Of a stretch of 64,000 nucleotides of DNA, positions 9,156 through 17,654 are shown in pieces. Under the pieces are notes generated by a model that was not told the DNA's origin, searched no databases, and was given only the letters and a program-made list of their open reading frames with translations. Each line of letters begins with the position of its first letter. The first letter of the stretch is position 1. The translations under genes were made by a program, and so were the position numbers. Source of the stretch: Solirubrobacterales bacterium 67-14 (GTDB taxonomy: Bacteria > Actinomycetota > Thermoleophilia > Solirubrobacterales > 70-9); NCBI GenBank assembly GCA_001897355.1, contig MKST01000002.1, positions 205,724 to 269,723 of the forward strand, read 5' to 3'.

Positions 9156-9446
9156 ATGAAGCTATACGTCTGCGGTACAGGCACCAGCGGGCCGGGCGCG
9201 ATGCATCCCTGCGCCAAGGCCGGCAAGGCACTTGACGAGGCCGGCTACGAGTACGAACTGAAGAAGGTGCGCGGCTACCGGATGATGCCGTGGACCTGGA
9301 AGAGTCGGGCCGAGGACCGCAAGGAAGTCAAGGAGCTTTCAGGCACCAACGAGGTCCCGATCCTGGTCCTCGACGACGGTGAGGTGATCAGCGACTCCGC
9401 CGCGATCGCGAAGTGGGCGAAGGAGAACCCTGCCCCCGGCAGATGA
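9156..9446 (+). CDS. Small thioredoxin-fold protein (glutathione S-transferase N-terminal-like)
   Basis: 96 residues. MKLYVCGTGTSGPGAMHPCAKA begins a beta-alpha-beta thioredoxin fold. The cis-Pro motif NEVPILVLDDGEVISDSAAI is the GST/glutaredoxin substrate-binding element. The second, all-helical GST domain is missing, so this is a single-domain form. A CxxC redox pair is not present. It lies 24 bases after the oxidase gene and its stop overlaps an out-of-frame ATG that looks like the intended start of the GNAT gene. The substrate is unknown. Confidence 0.75.
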   Translation: MKLYVCGTGTSGPGAMHPCAKAGKALDEAGYEYELKKVRGYRMMPWTWKSRAEDRKEVKELSGTNEVPILVLDDGEVISDSAAIAKWAKENPAPGR

Positions 9447-10095
9447 CCGGTCGCCGGAAGGCCAGCCCGTAGAACTGATCGGCCGGGCCACGGCAAAGCC
9501 GGCCGCCGACGCGGTCGCCCGCGGCTTTCAAGACAACGAGATGTGGATCTGGCTCTTGCCCGACGACCGGGTGCGGGCAAGGGTCGAGAAGCGCCAGTAC
9601 CGCTCGGTCGTCAAGCACATCTTCATCCCCCGCCGATCCGGCTGGGTTTCCCGGCGGCCCGACGGTGATGCGGCCGGCGCGGCGCTCTGGTACCCGCCCG
9701 GGACCAAGCGGCACAACTTCCGCGAGACGGTCGCCGAGAGCCTGCCGTTTCTCCCGGCCGGCCTCCCCCGGCTCGGCAAGGCCTCGAGACTCCAGCGACT
9801 GGTCGTCTCGCACTGGCCCCGGGAGCCGCATTGGTACCTCTCGGTCCTTTCGATCTCACCCGAGTCCCAGCGCCAGGGCCACGGCAGTGCCCTGCTTCAG
9901 CCGGGACTGGAGAAGGCAGACCGCGACGGCGTCGGCTGCTGGTTGGAAACCCAGCGGGAAAGCAACCTCCCCTTCTACCGTCGCTTCCGCTTCGAGCTGG
10001 TCAAGGAGATGGAAGTCGAACCGGACGTGCGGCTCTGGGCGATGTGGCGCCCGCCCGCCGTCAGCCCGGGAAGCCGGCCCGGGTCGCGCCACTGA
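9430..10095 (+). CDS. GNAT family N-acetyltransferase with problematic start
   Basis: The frame is open from 9388, but its first ATG is at 9541, inside the first GNAT helix. The preceding codons 9430-9540 (read as ELIGRATAKPAADAVARGFQ...) look like the normal first strand and helix. The acetyl-CoA motif region is LYLSVLSISPESQRQGHGSALL-like (SVLSISPESQRQGHGSALLQ), followed by LETQRESNLPFYRRFRF. Possible origins are a CTG start at 9430 preceded by AAGGAG, or an ATG at 9443 in another frame joined by a lost base (see findings). It overlaps the convergent propeller gene by 35 bases. Confidence 0.75.
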   Translation: MPPADDRSPEGQPVELIGRATAKPAADAVARGFQDNEMWIWLLPDDRVRARVEKRQYRSVVKHIFIPRRSGWVSRRPDGDAAGAALWYPPGTKRHNFRETVAESLPFLPAGLPRLGKASRLQRLVVSHWPREPHWYLSVLSISPESQRQGHGSALLQPGLEKADRDGVGCWLETQRESNLPFYRRFRFELVKEMEVEPDVRLWAMWRPPAVSPGSRPGSRH

Positions 10096-10987
10096 CCTGG
10101 ACGATCTTGCCGTCGAAGCCGGAGGCGTAGAGGTTGCCGGCCCGGAACCCCTTTCTCGCCGCGCTGATCGCGACCGAGGTGGTCTGCGAAAGGCCGGAGG
10201 CGATCACGCAAACCTGCCTCGACGGGCTGAGCTTCCAGACCTCGCCCTTGCCGAAGACCGCCGCGTAGAGGTTGTTCCGCCCGTCGTGGGTCAGCCCGTC
10301 GAAGAGCACGTTCCCATCCTCGGGCGAGGTGAAGTAGGTCGAAACCCTGGCCGGGTTCCGGGTATCGATACGGGCGATCTTCGAGGGGCTCTCGAACATC
10401 TGGTTGGCGTACAGGTAGCGGCCGTTCTTGCCGACCGTGAGGCCGTTTGCCGAGCCCAGGCTGGCCCAGCCGTTGACCGTGGTCCCGTCCGGTGCGACCC
10501 GGTCGAGCTTCAAGCCGAGGTTGTTCGAGGCATAGACGTAACCGTCCTTGCCGCGGGCGATCCCGTTCGCCATGCCGAGCCGGTCCGAGACCAGCCGCTT
10601 GGTGCCCTTGGCGAGGTTGACGCTGTAGAGGCCGGCGGTCGGGTTCACGTCCCCGGTGCTGCCGTTGGCGAAGAGATCCCCGTAACCCCAGAGCAGGCGC
10701 TTCCCGTCCCACGCGACCCCGCCGCCACCCGGCTTGCCGGTGACGACCACCCGCGGTTCCGCCCGACCCCTGGTGAAAGCCTTCAGCAACCCCTGGTTCT
10801 CGTCGCCGCCGGAGGTGTAGAGCACGCCACCGCCACCGACGGTCAGGTTCTCGATCGACCCCTGGTCGGAATAGATCGTCTTCTGGGTATACGAGCCGAC
10901 GCAATCCGAGACCTCCTCGGCCGAGGCCGGAATCGCGGTAAGGACGAAAGCGAGGAAAGTCGACAGCATTGCGAAAACCCTGCACAT
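10061..10987 (-). CDS. Secreted SMP-30/gluconolactonase-like beta-propeller protein
   Basis: 308 residues. An N-terminal signal peptide (LSTFLAFVLTAIPASAEE, cut probably after ASA) is followed by repeated propeller blades such as GMANGIARGKDGYVYASNN, GSANGLTVGKNGRYLYANQ and FDGLTHDGRNNLYAAVF. This pattern is typical of the SMP-30/NHL six-bladed propellers, which include lactonases and binding proteins. Metal-binding residues cannot be assigned with confidence. It is divergent from purC, 58 bases away, with no sign of a shared function. Confidence 0.75.
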   Translation of the reverse strand: MCRVFAMLSTFLAFVLTAIPASAEEVSDCVGSYTQKTIYSDQGSIENLTVGGGGVLYTSGGDENQGLLKAFTRGRAEPRVVVTGKPGGGGVAWDGKRLLWGYGDLFANGSTGDVNPTAGLYSVNLAKGTKRLVSDRLGMANGIARGKDGYVYASNNLGLKLDRVAPDGTTVNGWASLGSANGLTVGKNGRYLYANQMFESPSKIARIDTRNPARVSTYFTSPEDGNVLFDGLTHDGRNNLYAAVFGKGEVWKLSPSRQVCVIASGLSQTTSVAISAARKGFRAGNLYASGFDGKIVQVSGATRAGFPG

Positions 10988-11045
10988 ACGCGGACCTTAT
11001 AACCGACGGCTTCCCCGTCGAGGTTGCCTTGTAGAGTCGGTTGTA

Positions 11046-11897
11046 ATGAGCTCCTCGATTGAAGACCTGAAACTCGTCAATTCCGGCAAGGTCCGTGAGA
11101 TCTACGAGATCGAGGACGACCTCTTGCTGGTCGCCTCGGACCGGATCTCGATCTATGACGTGATCATGCCGACCGCGATCCCCGACAAGGGGAAAGTCCT
11201 GACCCAGATGTCGAACTTCTGGTTCGAGAACACGACCGACATCGTGCCCAACCACTTCATCTCCAACGACGTTCCCGAGGAAGTGGCCGGCCGGGCTGTG
11301 CGCGTGCGCAAGCTCGAGATGTACCCGGTCGAATGCGTGGTCCGCGGCTACCTCTCCGGCTCCGGCTGGAAGGAGTACCAGGAGACCGGCGCCGTCTGCG
11401 GGGTCGGGCTGCCCGAGGGACTCCAGGAGTCCGACAAGCTGCCTCGCCCGATCTTCACCCCGGCGACCAAGGCCGAGCTCGGCGACCACGACGAGAACGT
11501 CGACTTCGAGCGGGCGGCCGAGATCGTCGGTGACCGTCATCTGATGGAGGAGCTGCGCCGGATCTCGATCGAGCTCTACGAGTACGGGGCGGCCCACGCG
11601 GCCGAGAAGGGGATCATCCTGGCCGACACCAAGTTCGAGTTCGGCAGCTACGCCGGGGCCGAGATCGTGCTCGGTGACGAAGTGCTCACCCCCGACTCCT
11701 CCCGCTACTGGCCGGCCGACCAGTACGAGCCCGGAAAGACCCAGCCCTCTTTCGACAAGCAGTACGTGCGCGACTGGGCCAACGCCGCCGGCTGGGATCA
11801 CAATCCGCCCGCGCCGGAACTGCCGGAAGACGTGGTCGCCCAGACCCAGGCCAAGTACCGCGAGGCCTACGAGCGCATCACCGGGAGGCAGCTTTGA
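11046..11897 (+). CDS. purC: Phosphoribosylaminoimidazole-succinocarboxamide synthase (SAICAR synthetase)
   Basis: 283 residues. It joins aspartate to CAIR with ATP. Family motifs: VNSGKVREIYEIEDDLLLVASDRIS (ATP-binding hairpin), VRKLEMYPVECVVRGYLSGS and LADTKFEFG. It leads the purC-purS-purQ-purL operon; its stop overlaps the TTG of purS. A small hairpin CGACGG/CCGTCG lies in the short leader just upstream. Confidence 0.97.
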   Translation: MSSSIEDLKLVNSGKVREIYEIEDDLLLVASDRISIYDVIMPTAIPDKGKVLTQMSNFWFENTTDIVPNHFISNDVPEEVAGRAVRVRKLEMYPVECVVRGYLSGSGWKEYQETGAVCGVGLPEGLQESDKLPRPIFTPATKAELGDHDENVDFERAAEIVGDRHLMEELRRISIELYEYGAAHAAEKGIILADTKFEFGSYAGAEIVLGDEVLTPDSSRYWPADQYEPGKTQPSFDKQYVRDWANAAGWDHNPPAPELPEDVVAQTQAKYREAYERITGRQL

Positions 11898-12124
11898 TCC
11901 AGGCGCGGGTTCTGATCCGCCCCAAGGAGGGCATCCTCGACGCGCAAGGCAAGGCGGTCGAGGGCGCCCTGCCGGCACTCGGCTTCGAGGGGATCGAGCA
12001 TGTCCGGGTCGGGCGGATCGTCGAGCTCCAGGCCGCGAGCGCCGACCGGCTCGAGGAGCTCTGCGAGAAGCTGCTCGCCAATCCGCTGATCGAGGACTTC
12101 GAGATCGAGACCGTCTCCGAATGA
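11894..12124 (+). CDS. purS: Phosphoribosylformylglycinamidine synthase subunit PurS
   Basis: 76 residues, the normal PurS length. The motif RVLIRPKEGILDAQGKAVEG and the closing segment CEKLLANPLIEDFEIE are characteristic. PurS bridges PurL and PurQ in the heteromeric FGAM synthase of Gram-positives, helping pass ammonia from PurQ to PurL. The TTG start overlaps the purC stop and the stop overlaps the purQ ATG. Confidence 0.95.
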   Translation: MIQARVLIRPKEGILDAQGKAVEGALPALGFEGIEHVRVGRIVELQAASADRLEELCEKLLANPLIEDFEIETVSE

Positions 12125-12804
12125 AGTGGGGCGTACTGCAGTTCCCCGGTTCCTGTGACGAACGCGACGCCCTGAACGCCTGCCAGATCGCCGGCGGGGG
12201 CGTCAACGAGTCCCGTCTGGTCTGGCATGAGGAAACCGATCTCTCGGGTCTCGAAGGAATCGTCGTTCCCGGCGGGTTCTCCTACGGGGACTACTTGCGG
12301 GCGGGAGCGATCGCCAGGTTCTCACCGGCGATGACTGCTGTGGCCGAGTTCGCTGCGGCCGGTGGTCCGGTGCTGGGGATCTGCAACGGGTTTCAGGTTC
12401 TTTGTGAATCGGGGCTGCTGCCCGGCGCGCTCTTGACCAACGAGCGGACCCGCTTCATCTGCCGTCAGGGCGAACTGGTGGTCGGTGAGGCCGACTCGCC
12501 CTTCCTGGCCGGGCTCGAAGCCGGTCAGCGGATCTCGATTCCCTTCAAGCACCAGTCCGGCCGCTTCTTCGCCCCGCCGGACCTGCTCGAGGAGATCGAA
12601 GCGAAGAACCAAGTGGCCTTCCGCTACGCCCCCGGCCAGAACCCGAACGGTTCGCTGAACGACATCGCCGGAGTGACCAACGAGGCTGGCAACGTACTCG
12701 GCCTGATGCCCCATCCGGAGCACGCCGTCGAGGCCTTCGGCGGCTCGACCGATGGCCTGGCGCTTTTCCGCGGCCCCGCCCCTGCGGCCGGAGCAGCCGC
12801 ATGA
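12121..12804 (+). CDS. purQ: Phosphoribosylformylglycinamidine synthase glutaminase subunit PurQ
   Basis: 227 residues from ATG 12121, which overlaps the purS stop (ATGA). Class I glutamine amidotransferase: VVPGGFSYGDYLRAGAIA, the nucleophile elbow GICNGFQVL with the catalytic Cys, and the HPEHA motif carrying the catalytic His and Glu. It supplies ammonia to PurL. The frame is also open upstream across purC, but those codons belong to another frame of purC. Confidence 0.97.
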   Translation: MKWGVLQFPGSCDERDALNACQIAGGGVNESRLVWHEETDLSGLEGIVVPGGFSYGDYLRAGAIARFSPAMTAVAEFAAAGGPVLGICNGFQVLCESGLLPGALLTNERTRFICRQGELVVGEADSPFLAGLEAGQRISIPFKHQSGRFFAPPDLLEEIEAKNQVAFRYAPGQNPNGSLNDIAGVTNEAGNVLGLMPHPEHAVEAFGGSTDGLALFRGPAPAAGAAA

Positions 12805-15011
12805 GCGAGGCAACCCACCGCGAACTCGGCCTGACCGACGGCGAATTCGAACTGATCTGCGAAAAGATGGGCCGCGAGCCGAACGGGGTCGAGCTGGCCA
12901 TGTTCTCGCTGCTCTGGTCCGAGCACTGCGCCTACAAGCACTCGCGCAAGCTGCTGAAGAACCTGCCGACCGAAGGCCCGCGCGTGGTCATGGGCCCGGG
13001 CGAGAACGCCGGCGCCGTGGACATAGGCAACGGCTACTCGGTGGCCTTCAAGGTCGAGTCGCACAACCACCCTTCCGCGGTCGAGCCGTTCCAGGGCGCG
13101 GCGACCGGGGTCGGCGGCATCCTGCGCGACGTGATCGCGCTCGGCGCCCGGCCGATCGCGATCCTCGACTCGCTCCGCTTCGGCGAGCCCGACACCGAAC
13201 GCACCCACTACCTGGTCGACGGCGTGGTCCGCGGGATCGGCCACTACGGCAACTCGATGGGCATCCCCACGGTCGGTGGCGAGATCTACTTCGAACCGCC
13301 CTACGAGCAGAACCCGCTGGTCAACGCGATGTGCGTCGGCCTGGCCCGCACCGACGAGATGGTCCGGGCCGCCGCGGCCGGGGCCGGCAACAAGGTCGTG
13401 CTATTCGGCTCGCTGACCGGCCGCGACGGGATCGGCGGCGCCTCCGTGCTGGCCTCGGCCGAGCTCGACGAAGGTGACGACGCCAAGCGCCCGACCGTTC
13501 AGATCGGGGACCCCTTCGAGGAGTCGAAGCTGCTCGAGTGCTGCCAGGAACTGCTGGCCGAGGACCTGCTGGTCTCGCTACAGGATCTCGGTGCGGCCGG
13601 GCTGACCTCCTCGGCCGGCGAGATGGCCTCGGCCGGCGGGACCGGCATCGACATCGACATCGGCCTGGTTCCGCTCCGCGAAGCGGACATGGAGCCCTTC
13701 GAGATCATGGTCTCCGAGTCGCAGGAACGCATGCTGGCCGTGGTCGAACCCGACAAGGTCGACCAGGTCCTCGCCCTCTGCACCAAGTGGCAGACCGCGT
13801 CATCGGTGATCGGCGAGGTGACCGACTCCGGCACCTTCCGAATCCTCAAGCACGGCGAGACGGTCGGCGAGATCCGGGTCGACGACCTGGTCGACGGCTG
13901 CCCGCTCTACGACCTCGACCCGCAAGAGCCGGCCGAGTGGACCTACGCCAACCGCGAGACGATCGAGGCGGACGCCTCACCGAGCGACATCGCCCTCAGC
14001 CTGCTCGCCTCGCCGTCGATCGCCTCGAAGCGCTGGGCCTTCGACCAGTACGACTCGATCGTCGGCTCCCGCACCGTCCACCGGGCCGGCACCGCCGACG
14101 CCGCGGTCCTGAACATCCCGGAATCGAACCGGGCGATCGCGATCTCGATCGACGGCAACGGCCGCCGGGTCGCCTGTGACCCCTTCCAGGGCACGGTCGA
14201 GGCCACCCTCGAATGTGCCGCGAACCTCGCGGTGGTCGGCGCGGAGCCGCTCGGCGTGACCAACTGCCTCAACTTCGGCAACCCGGAAAAGCCGGGTGTG
14301 GCCTGGCAGCTCGGCCGTGCGGTCGACGGCCTGGCCGCTGCCTGCAACGCCCTCGAAGCGCCCGTCGTGGGTGGAAACGTGTCCCTCTACAACGAGACCC
14401 CGCAGGGGCCGATCTACCCGACCCCGGTGGTCGGCATGGTCGGCGAACTGCCCGATCCCGCGCATGTGGCGGGCGAGGGCTGGCGGGGCGGCGACGCGAT
14501 CGCCCTGGTCGGCCCCTTCGACCCGTCGCTGGCCGGCTCCGAGCTGGAGAAGCAGCGCGGCCAGCTCGGCAAGGGACTGCCCGAGGGCGAGATCGCCCCG
14601 GTCAAGGCGGCGATCGAACTGGTCCGAGAAGCGGTCCGCTCCGGCGCCATCCGCACCGCCACCGACGTCTCCGACGGCGGCATCACCACCGCGCTGGCCG
14701 AACTGGCGATCGGCTCCGGAGTCGGCTGCGAAGCCGACCTCCATCCGGTCATGGCCCGCCGCTCGGACAACCCCGAGGACGCCCTCTTCGGCGAGGGGCC
14801 GGGCGGCTTCGTCCTGGCCGGTGAGAAAGCCGAGCTGGAGAAGCTGGGCGGCCGCGGAGTCGACTTCGAGCTGATCGGCGAGGTCAAGGGCAACGAGGTG
14901 ATCGTCAAAGCCGGTGACGCCCGGGTAGAGATCCTGGTCGAAGAAGCAGCAGCCGCCTTTGACTCTCTCGAAGACCGCATCGAGTCAGACCAAGCCGGTC
15001 TTACGCACTAG
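12801..15011 (+). CDS. purL: Phosphoribosylformylglycinamidine synthase subunit PurL (small type)
   Basis: 736 residues, the small PurL that works with separate PurS and PurQ. It uses ATP and PurQ-derived ammonia to turn FGAR into FGAM. Motifs: WSEHCAYKHSRKLLK near the N-terminus, KVESHNHPSAVEPFQGAATGVGG, and the second-half AIR-synthase motif NCLNFGNPEKP with VVGGNVSLYNE. It starts by ATGA overlap with purQ and ends one base before the convergent DHFR-family gene. Confidence 0.97.
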   Translation: MSEATHRELGLTDGEFELICEKMGREPNGVELAMFSLLWSEHCAYKHSRKLLKNLPTEGPRVVMGPGENAGAVDIGNGYSVAFKVESHNHPSAVEPFQGAATGVGGILRDVIALGARPIAILDSLRFGEPDTERTHYLVDGVVRGIGHYGNSMGIPTVGGEIYFEPPYEQNPLVNAMCVGLARTDEMVRAAAAGAGNKVVLFGSLTGRDGIGGASVLASAELDEGDDAKRPTVQIGDPFEESKLLECCQELLAEDLLVSLQDLGAAGLTSSAGEMASAGGTGIDIDIGLVPLREADMEPFEIMVSESQERMLAVVEPDKVDQVLALCTKWQTASSVIGEVTDSGTFRILKHGETVGEIRVDDLVDGCPLYDLDPQEPAEWTYANRETIEADASPSDIALSLLASPSIASKRWAFDQYDSIVGSRTVHRAGTADAAVLNIPESNRAIAISIDGNGRRVACDPFQGTVEATLECAANLAVVGAEPLGVTNCLNFGNPEKPGVAWQLGRAVDGLAAACNALEAPVVGGNVSLYNETPQGPIYPTPVVGMVGELPDPAHVAGEGWRGGDAIALVGPFDPSLAGSELEKQRGQLGKGLPEGEIAPVKAAIELVREAVRSGAIRTATDVSDGGITTALAELAIGSGVGCEADLHPVMARRSDNPEDALFGEGPGGFVLAGEKAELEKLGGRGVDFELIGEVKGNEVIVKAGDARVEILVEEAAAAFDSLEDRIESDQAGLTH

Positions 15012-15012
15012 G

Positions 15013-15612
15013 TCACTTCGGGACGGGGAATACGAGGTGGGTGACGCGGTCGGCCTGGATGCAGACCGTCGGGTTTTCCAGCAGGACCTCGGAGGCGAGT
15101 TCGCCGAAGAAGGGCCGGTTTCCCGATCCCATGACCACCGGTACCAGGTCGACCGCCACCTCGTCCAGCAGCCCCAGCTCCAGGCACTGCCGGGCGATGG
15201 TCCCTCCGGTGACGGCGACATTCGCATCGCCGGCGAGCTCCTTGGCCCGCGCGATCGCCGGTTCGATCCCATCGGTCACGAAGGTGAAAGGCGCGTCGGG
15301 GTGGGCCTCGACCCACTCCTCCGGGACCCGGTGGGTGACCACGACGACGGGAACGTCGAGGCTGTGCCGCCCATGCCAGCCATCGGTCACGTCGAACAGC
15401 GTCCGCCCGCAGACGAGCGCGCCCATCGACGAGACCGACCGCTGCCAGTACTCCGCGCTCGTCGGGGTGAGGTGAAAGGTCAGGTCTCCCGCCGGGGTCG
15501 GGGTCCCGACCGTGCCGTTCTCGAGCCAGTCGAACAGATGGCCGATCGTGTTGTCCTGCCTGGCGACGTATCCGTCAAGCGACATGATCGCCTGCGCTTG
15601 CACTTTGCCCAT
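15013..15612 (-). CDS. Dihydrofolate reductase family protein (RibD C-terminal domain)
   Basis: About 199 residues from ATG 15612, chosen over an upstream frame opening at 15648 because GAAGAGGA lies just before it. QAQAIMSLDGYVARQDNTIG, ALVCGRTLFDVTDGW and VAVTGGTIARQCLELGLLDE are the substrate and NADPH-binding elements of the RibD_C/DHFR-like fold. Such stand-alone proteins are predicted NADPH reductases; true folate or riboflavin activity is not shown. It is divergent from the nhaA fusion gene. Confidence 0.85.
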   Translation of the reverse strand: MGKVQAQAIMSLDGYVARQDNTIGHLFDWLENGTVGTPTPAGDLTFHLTPTSAEYWQRSVSSMGALVCGRTLFDVTDGWHGRHSLDVPVVVVTHRVPEEWVEAHPDAPFTFVTDGIEPAIARAKELAGDANVAVTGGTIARQCLELGLLDEVAVDLVPVVMGSGNRPFFGELASEVLLENPTVCIQADRVTHLVFPVPK

Positions 15613-15646
15613 GTGAATCCTCTTCCCCACCTTCGATCTTTGAATC

Positions 15647-17566
15647 ATGGCTCGCCCCGGTGGCCGGCAATACCAACCCGATAGTTTTGCTGGGACCGTG
15701 GCGAAGGCACCGCACGACCCCGAAACGACCGAGAGCAGGCGCGACCTCGCGGCTCAGGTCGCGAAGCCGATGCGCCAGTTCCTGGCGACCGAGTCCGGCA
15801 GCGCGGGCCTGCTCCTGTTCGCCGCGGTCGCGGCGCTGATCTGGTCGAACTCGCCGGTCAGCGACTCCTACGACAGCTTCTGGGGCACCAGCCTCTCGAT
15901 CAACATCGGCGACCTCTCGATCGCCCACGACCTGCGTTTCTGGATCGACGAAGCCCTGATGGCGATGTTCTTCTTCGTGATCGGGATGGAGGTGCGGCGC
16001 GAGATGGCGATGGGCGAGCTGACCGACCGCAAGCGGGTCATGGTCGCCGCGCTCGGCGGGATCGGCGGCATGATCCTGCCCGCGCTGATCTACCTGCTGA
16101 TCAACTCCGGCACCGGCCACGAGCACGGCTGGGGAATCGTGATCGCCACCGACACCGCCTTCGTGCTCGGCGCGCTGGCCCTGGTCGGGCCCAAGTTCCC
16201 GACCCAGCTGCGGGTCTTCCTCCTGACCGTGGCGATCGTCGACGACATCGTCGCGATCACCGTGATCGGCCTCTTCTACTCGGAGTCGCTCGATTACACG
16301 GCGATCGCGATCTGCGTCGCCGCACTGCTTGCGATCTGGCTGTTTCCGCGGATCAAGGTCTGGCGTTCAGGCGCCTATTTCGCGGCCGGCGCGATTGCCG
16401 TGGTCGCCGCGATGGAATCGGGCTTCCACGCCACCCTGGCCGGGATGATCGCCGGCCTCCTGGTCGCCGCCTACCCGCCCCAGCCGAAGAAGGTCGAAAA
16501 AGCGGCCCGGCGGGTGCGGGCCTTCCGCCAATCGCCGCTGCCCGAGGTCGCCCGATCGGCCAACCTCAGCGTGCAGCAGGCGCTCTCCCCGAACGAGCGA
16601 TTCCAGACGGTGCTCCACCCCTTCACCAGCTACCTGGTGGTCCCCCTGTTCGCGCTGGCCAACGCCGGCGTCGACCTGCGGGGCGGCGTGCTCGGCGACG
16701 CGCTCGGCTCGACCCTGACCTGGGGAATCGTGGCGGGTCTGGTGCTGGGCAAGACGCTCGGCATCACCAGCGGCGTGGTCGCGGCGATCAAGTCGGGGGT
16801 CGGCGAGATGCCACCCGGGATCGGCAAGGGCCAAACGGTTGGCGGCGCGGCGCTCTCCGGGATCGGGTTCACCGTCTCGCTGCTGATCGCCCGCCTCGCC
16901 TTCGACGACCTCCAGACCCAGGACCACGCGGTGGTCGGCATCTTCGTCGCCTCGATCATCGCGGTCTGCCTCGCCTGGACGATCTTCAAGCTGGCCGCCG
17001 TCTTCCGCGGCGAGGTCAGCGCCGGATTGCCACGGAAGCTCAGCCTGCCCTTCGACGCGGACCGTGACCACTATCTCGGCAACCTCGACGCGCCCTATGT
17101 GCTGGTCGAGTACGGCGACTACGAATGCCCGTTCTGCGGCCGGGCGACCGGCATGGTCCGGGAACTGCGCGAACGGCTCGGCGACCAGCTGCTCTACGTC
17201 TACCGACACCTCGCCCTGGTCGACGTCCACCCCCACGCCGAACTTGCCGCGGAAGCGGCCGAGGCGGCCGGGCAGCAGGACAAGTTCTGGGAAATGCACG
17301 TCGAGCTCTATGACCATCAGGGTGACCTCGACATCGAGGACCTGATCGGGTACGCGGCCAAGCTCGACCTCGACGTCGACCGCTTCGTCGAGGACGTCCA
17401 GGCCGGTCGCAACGCCCGGCGGGTCCAGCAGGACGCGGCCTCCGGTGACGCCAGCGGCGCCCACGGCACCCCGACCTTCTTCGTCAACGGAACCCGCCAC
17501 ACCGGTGCCTACGACGCGGTCAGCCTGGCCGAGGAGTTGCGTACCGCCGAACCCCTGCCGGCCTGA
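15647..17566 (+). CDS. nhaA: Na+/H+ antiporter NhaA fused to a C-terminal DsbA-like thioredoxin domain
   Basis: 639 residues. The first ~440 are NhaA: ATDTAFVLGALALVGPKFP and VAIVDDIVAITVIGLFY hold the transport aspartates, and GKTLGITSGVVAAIKSG the conserved Lys. It exchanges sodium for protons across the inner membrane. Residues ~465-639 are a DsbA/thioredoxin-like domain with a CPFC redox centre (YGDYECPFCGRATGM) and the cis-Pro segment GTPTFFVNG. This fusion is known in actinobacteria; the role of the redox domain is not established. Confidence 0.95.
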   Translation: MARPGGRQYQPDSFAGTVAKAPHDPETTESRRDLAAQVAKPMRQFLATESGSAGLLLFAAVAALIWSNSPVSDSYDSFWGTSLSINIGDLSIAHDLRFWIDEALMAMFFFVIGMEVRREMAMGELTDRKRVMVAALGGIGGMILPALIYLLINSGTGHEHGWGIVIATDTAFVLGALALVGPKFPTQLRVFLLTVAIVDDIVAITVIGLFYSESLDYTAIAICVAALLAIWLFPRIKVWRSGAYFAAGAIAVVAAMESGFHATLAGMIAGLLVAAYPPQPKKVEKAARRVRAFRQSPLPEVARSANLSVQQALSPNERFQTVLHPFTSYLVVPLFALANAGVDLRGGVLGDALGSTLTWGIVAGLVLGKTLGITSGVVAAIKSGVGEMPPGIGKGQTVGGAALSGIGFTVSLLIARLAFDDLQTQDHAVVGIFVASIIAVCLAWTIFKLAAVFRGEVSAGLPRKLSLPFDADRDHYLGNLDAPYVLVEYGDYECPFCGRATGMVRELRERLGDQLLYVYRHLALVDVHPHAELAAEAAEAAGQQDKFWEMHVELYDHQGDLDIEDLIGYAAKLDLDVDRFVEDVQAGRNARRVQQDAASGDASGAHGTPTFFVNGTRHTGAYDAVSLAEELRTAEPLPA

Positions 17567-17654
17567 ACCACACTCAGGCCTCTAGCCGTGGGGCCGCATA
17601 TGTGTTAGTCCTAGACGGTCGGGGATATCTCGTCCCAATCGGAGGGCAGGACAT

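Noticed and set aside
11674..12120. N-terminal extension of PurQ
   Set aside because: These codons shadow purC and purS in another frame; ATG 12121 overlaps the purS stop and starts the conserved PurQ sequence.
17567..17654. Possible regulatory element before the secreted repeat protein
   Set aside because: No convincing dyad or hairpin beyond a normal ribosome-binding site.
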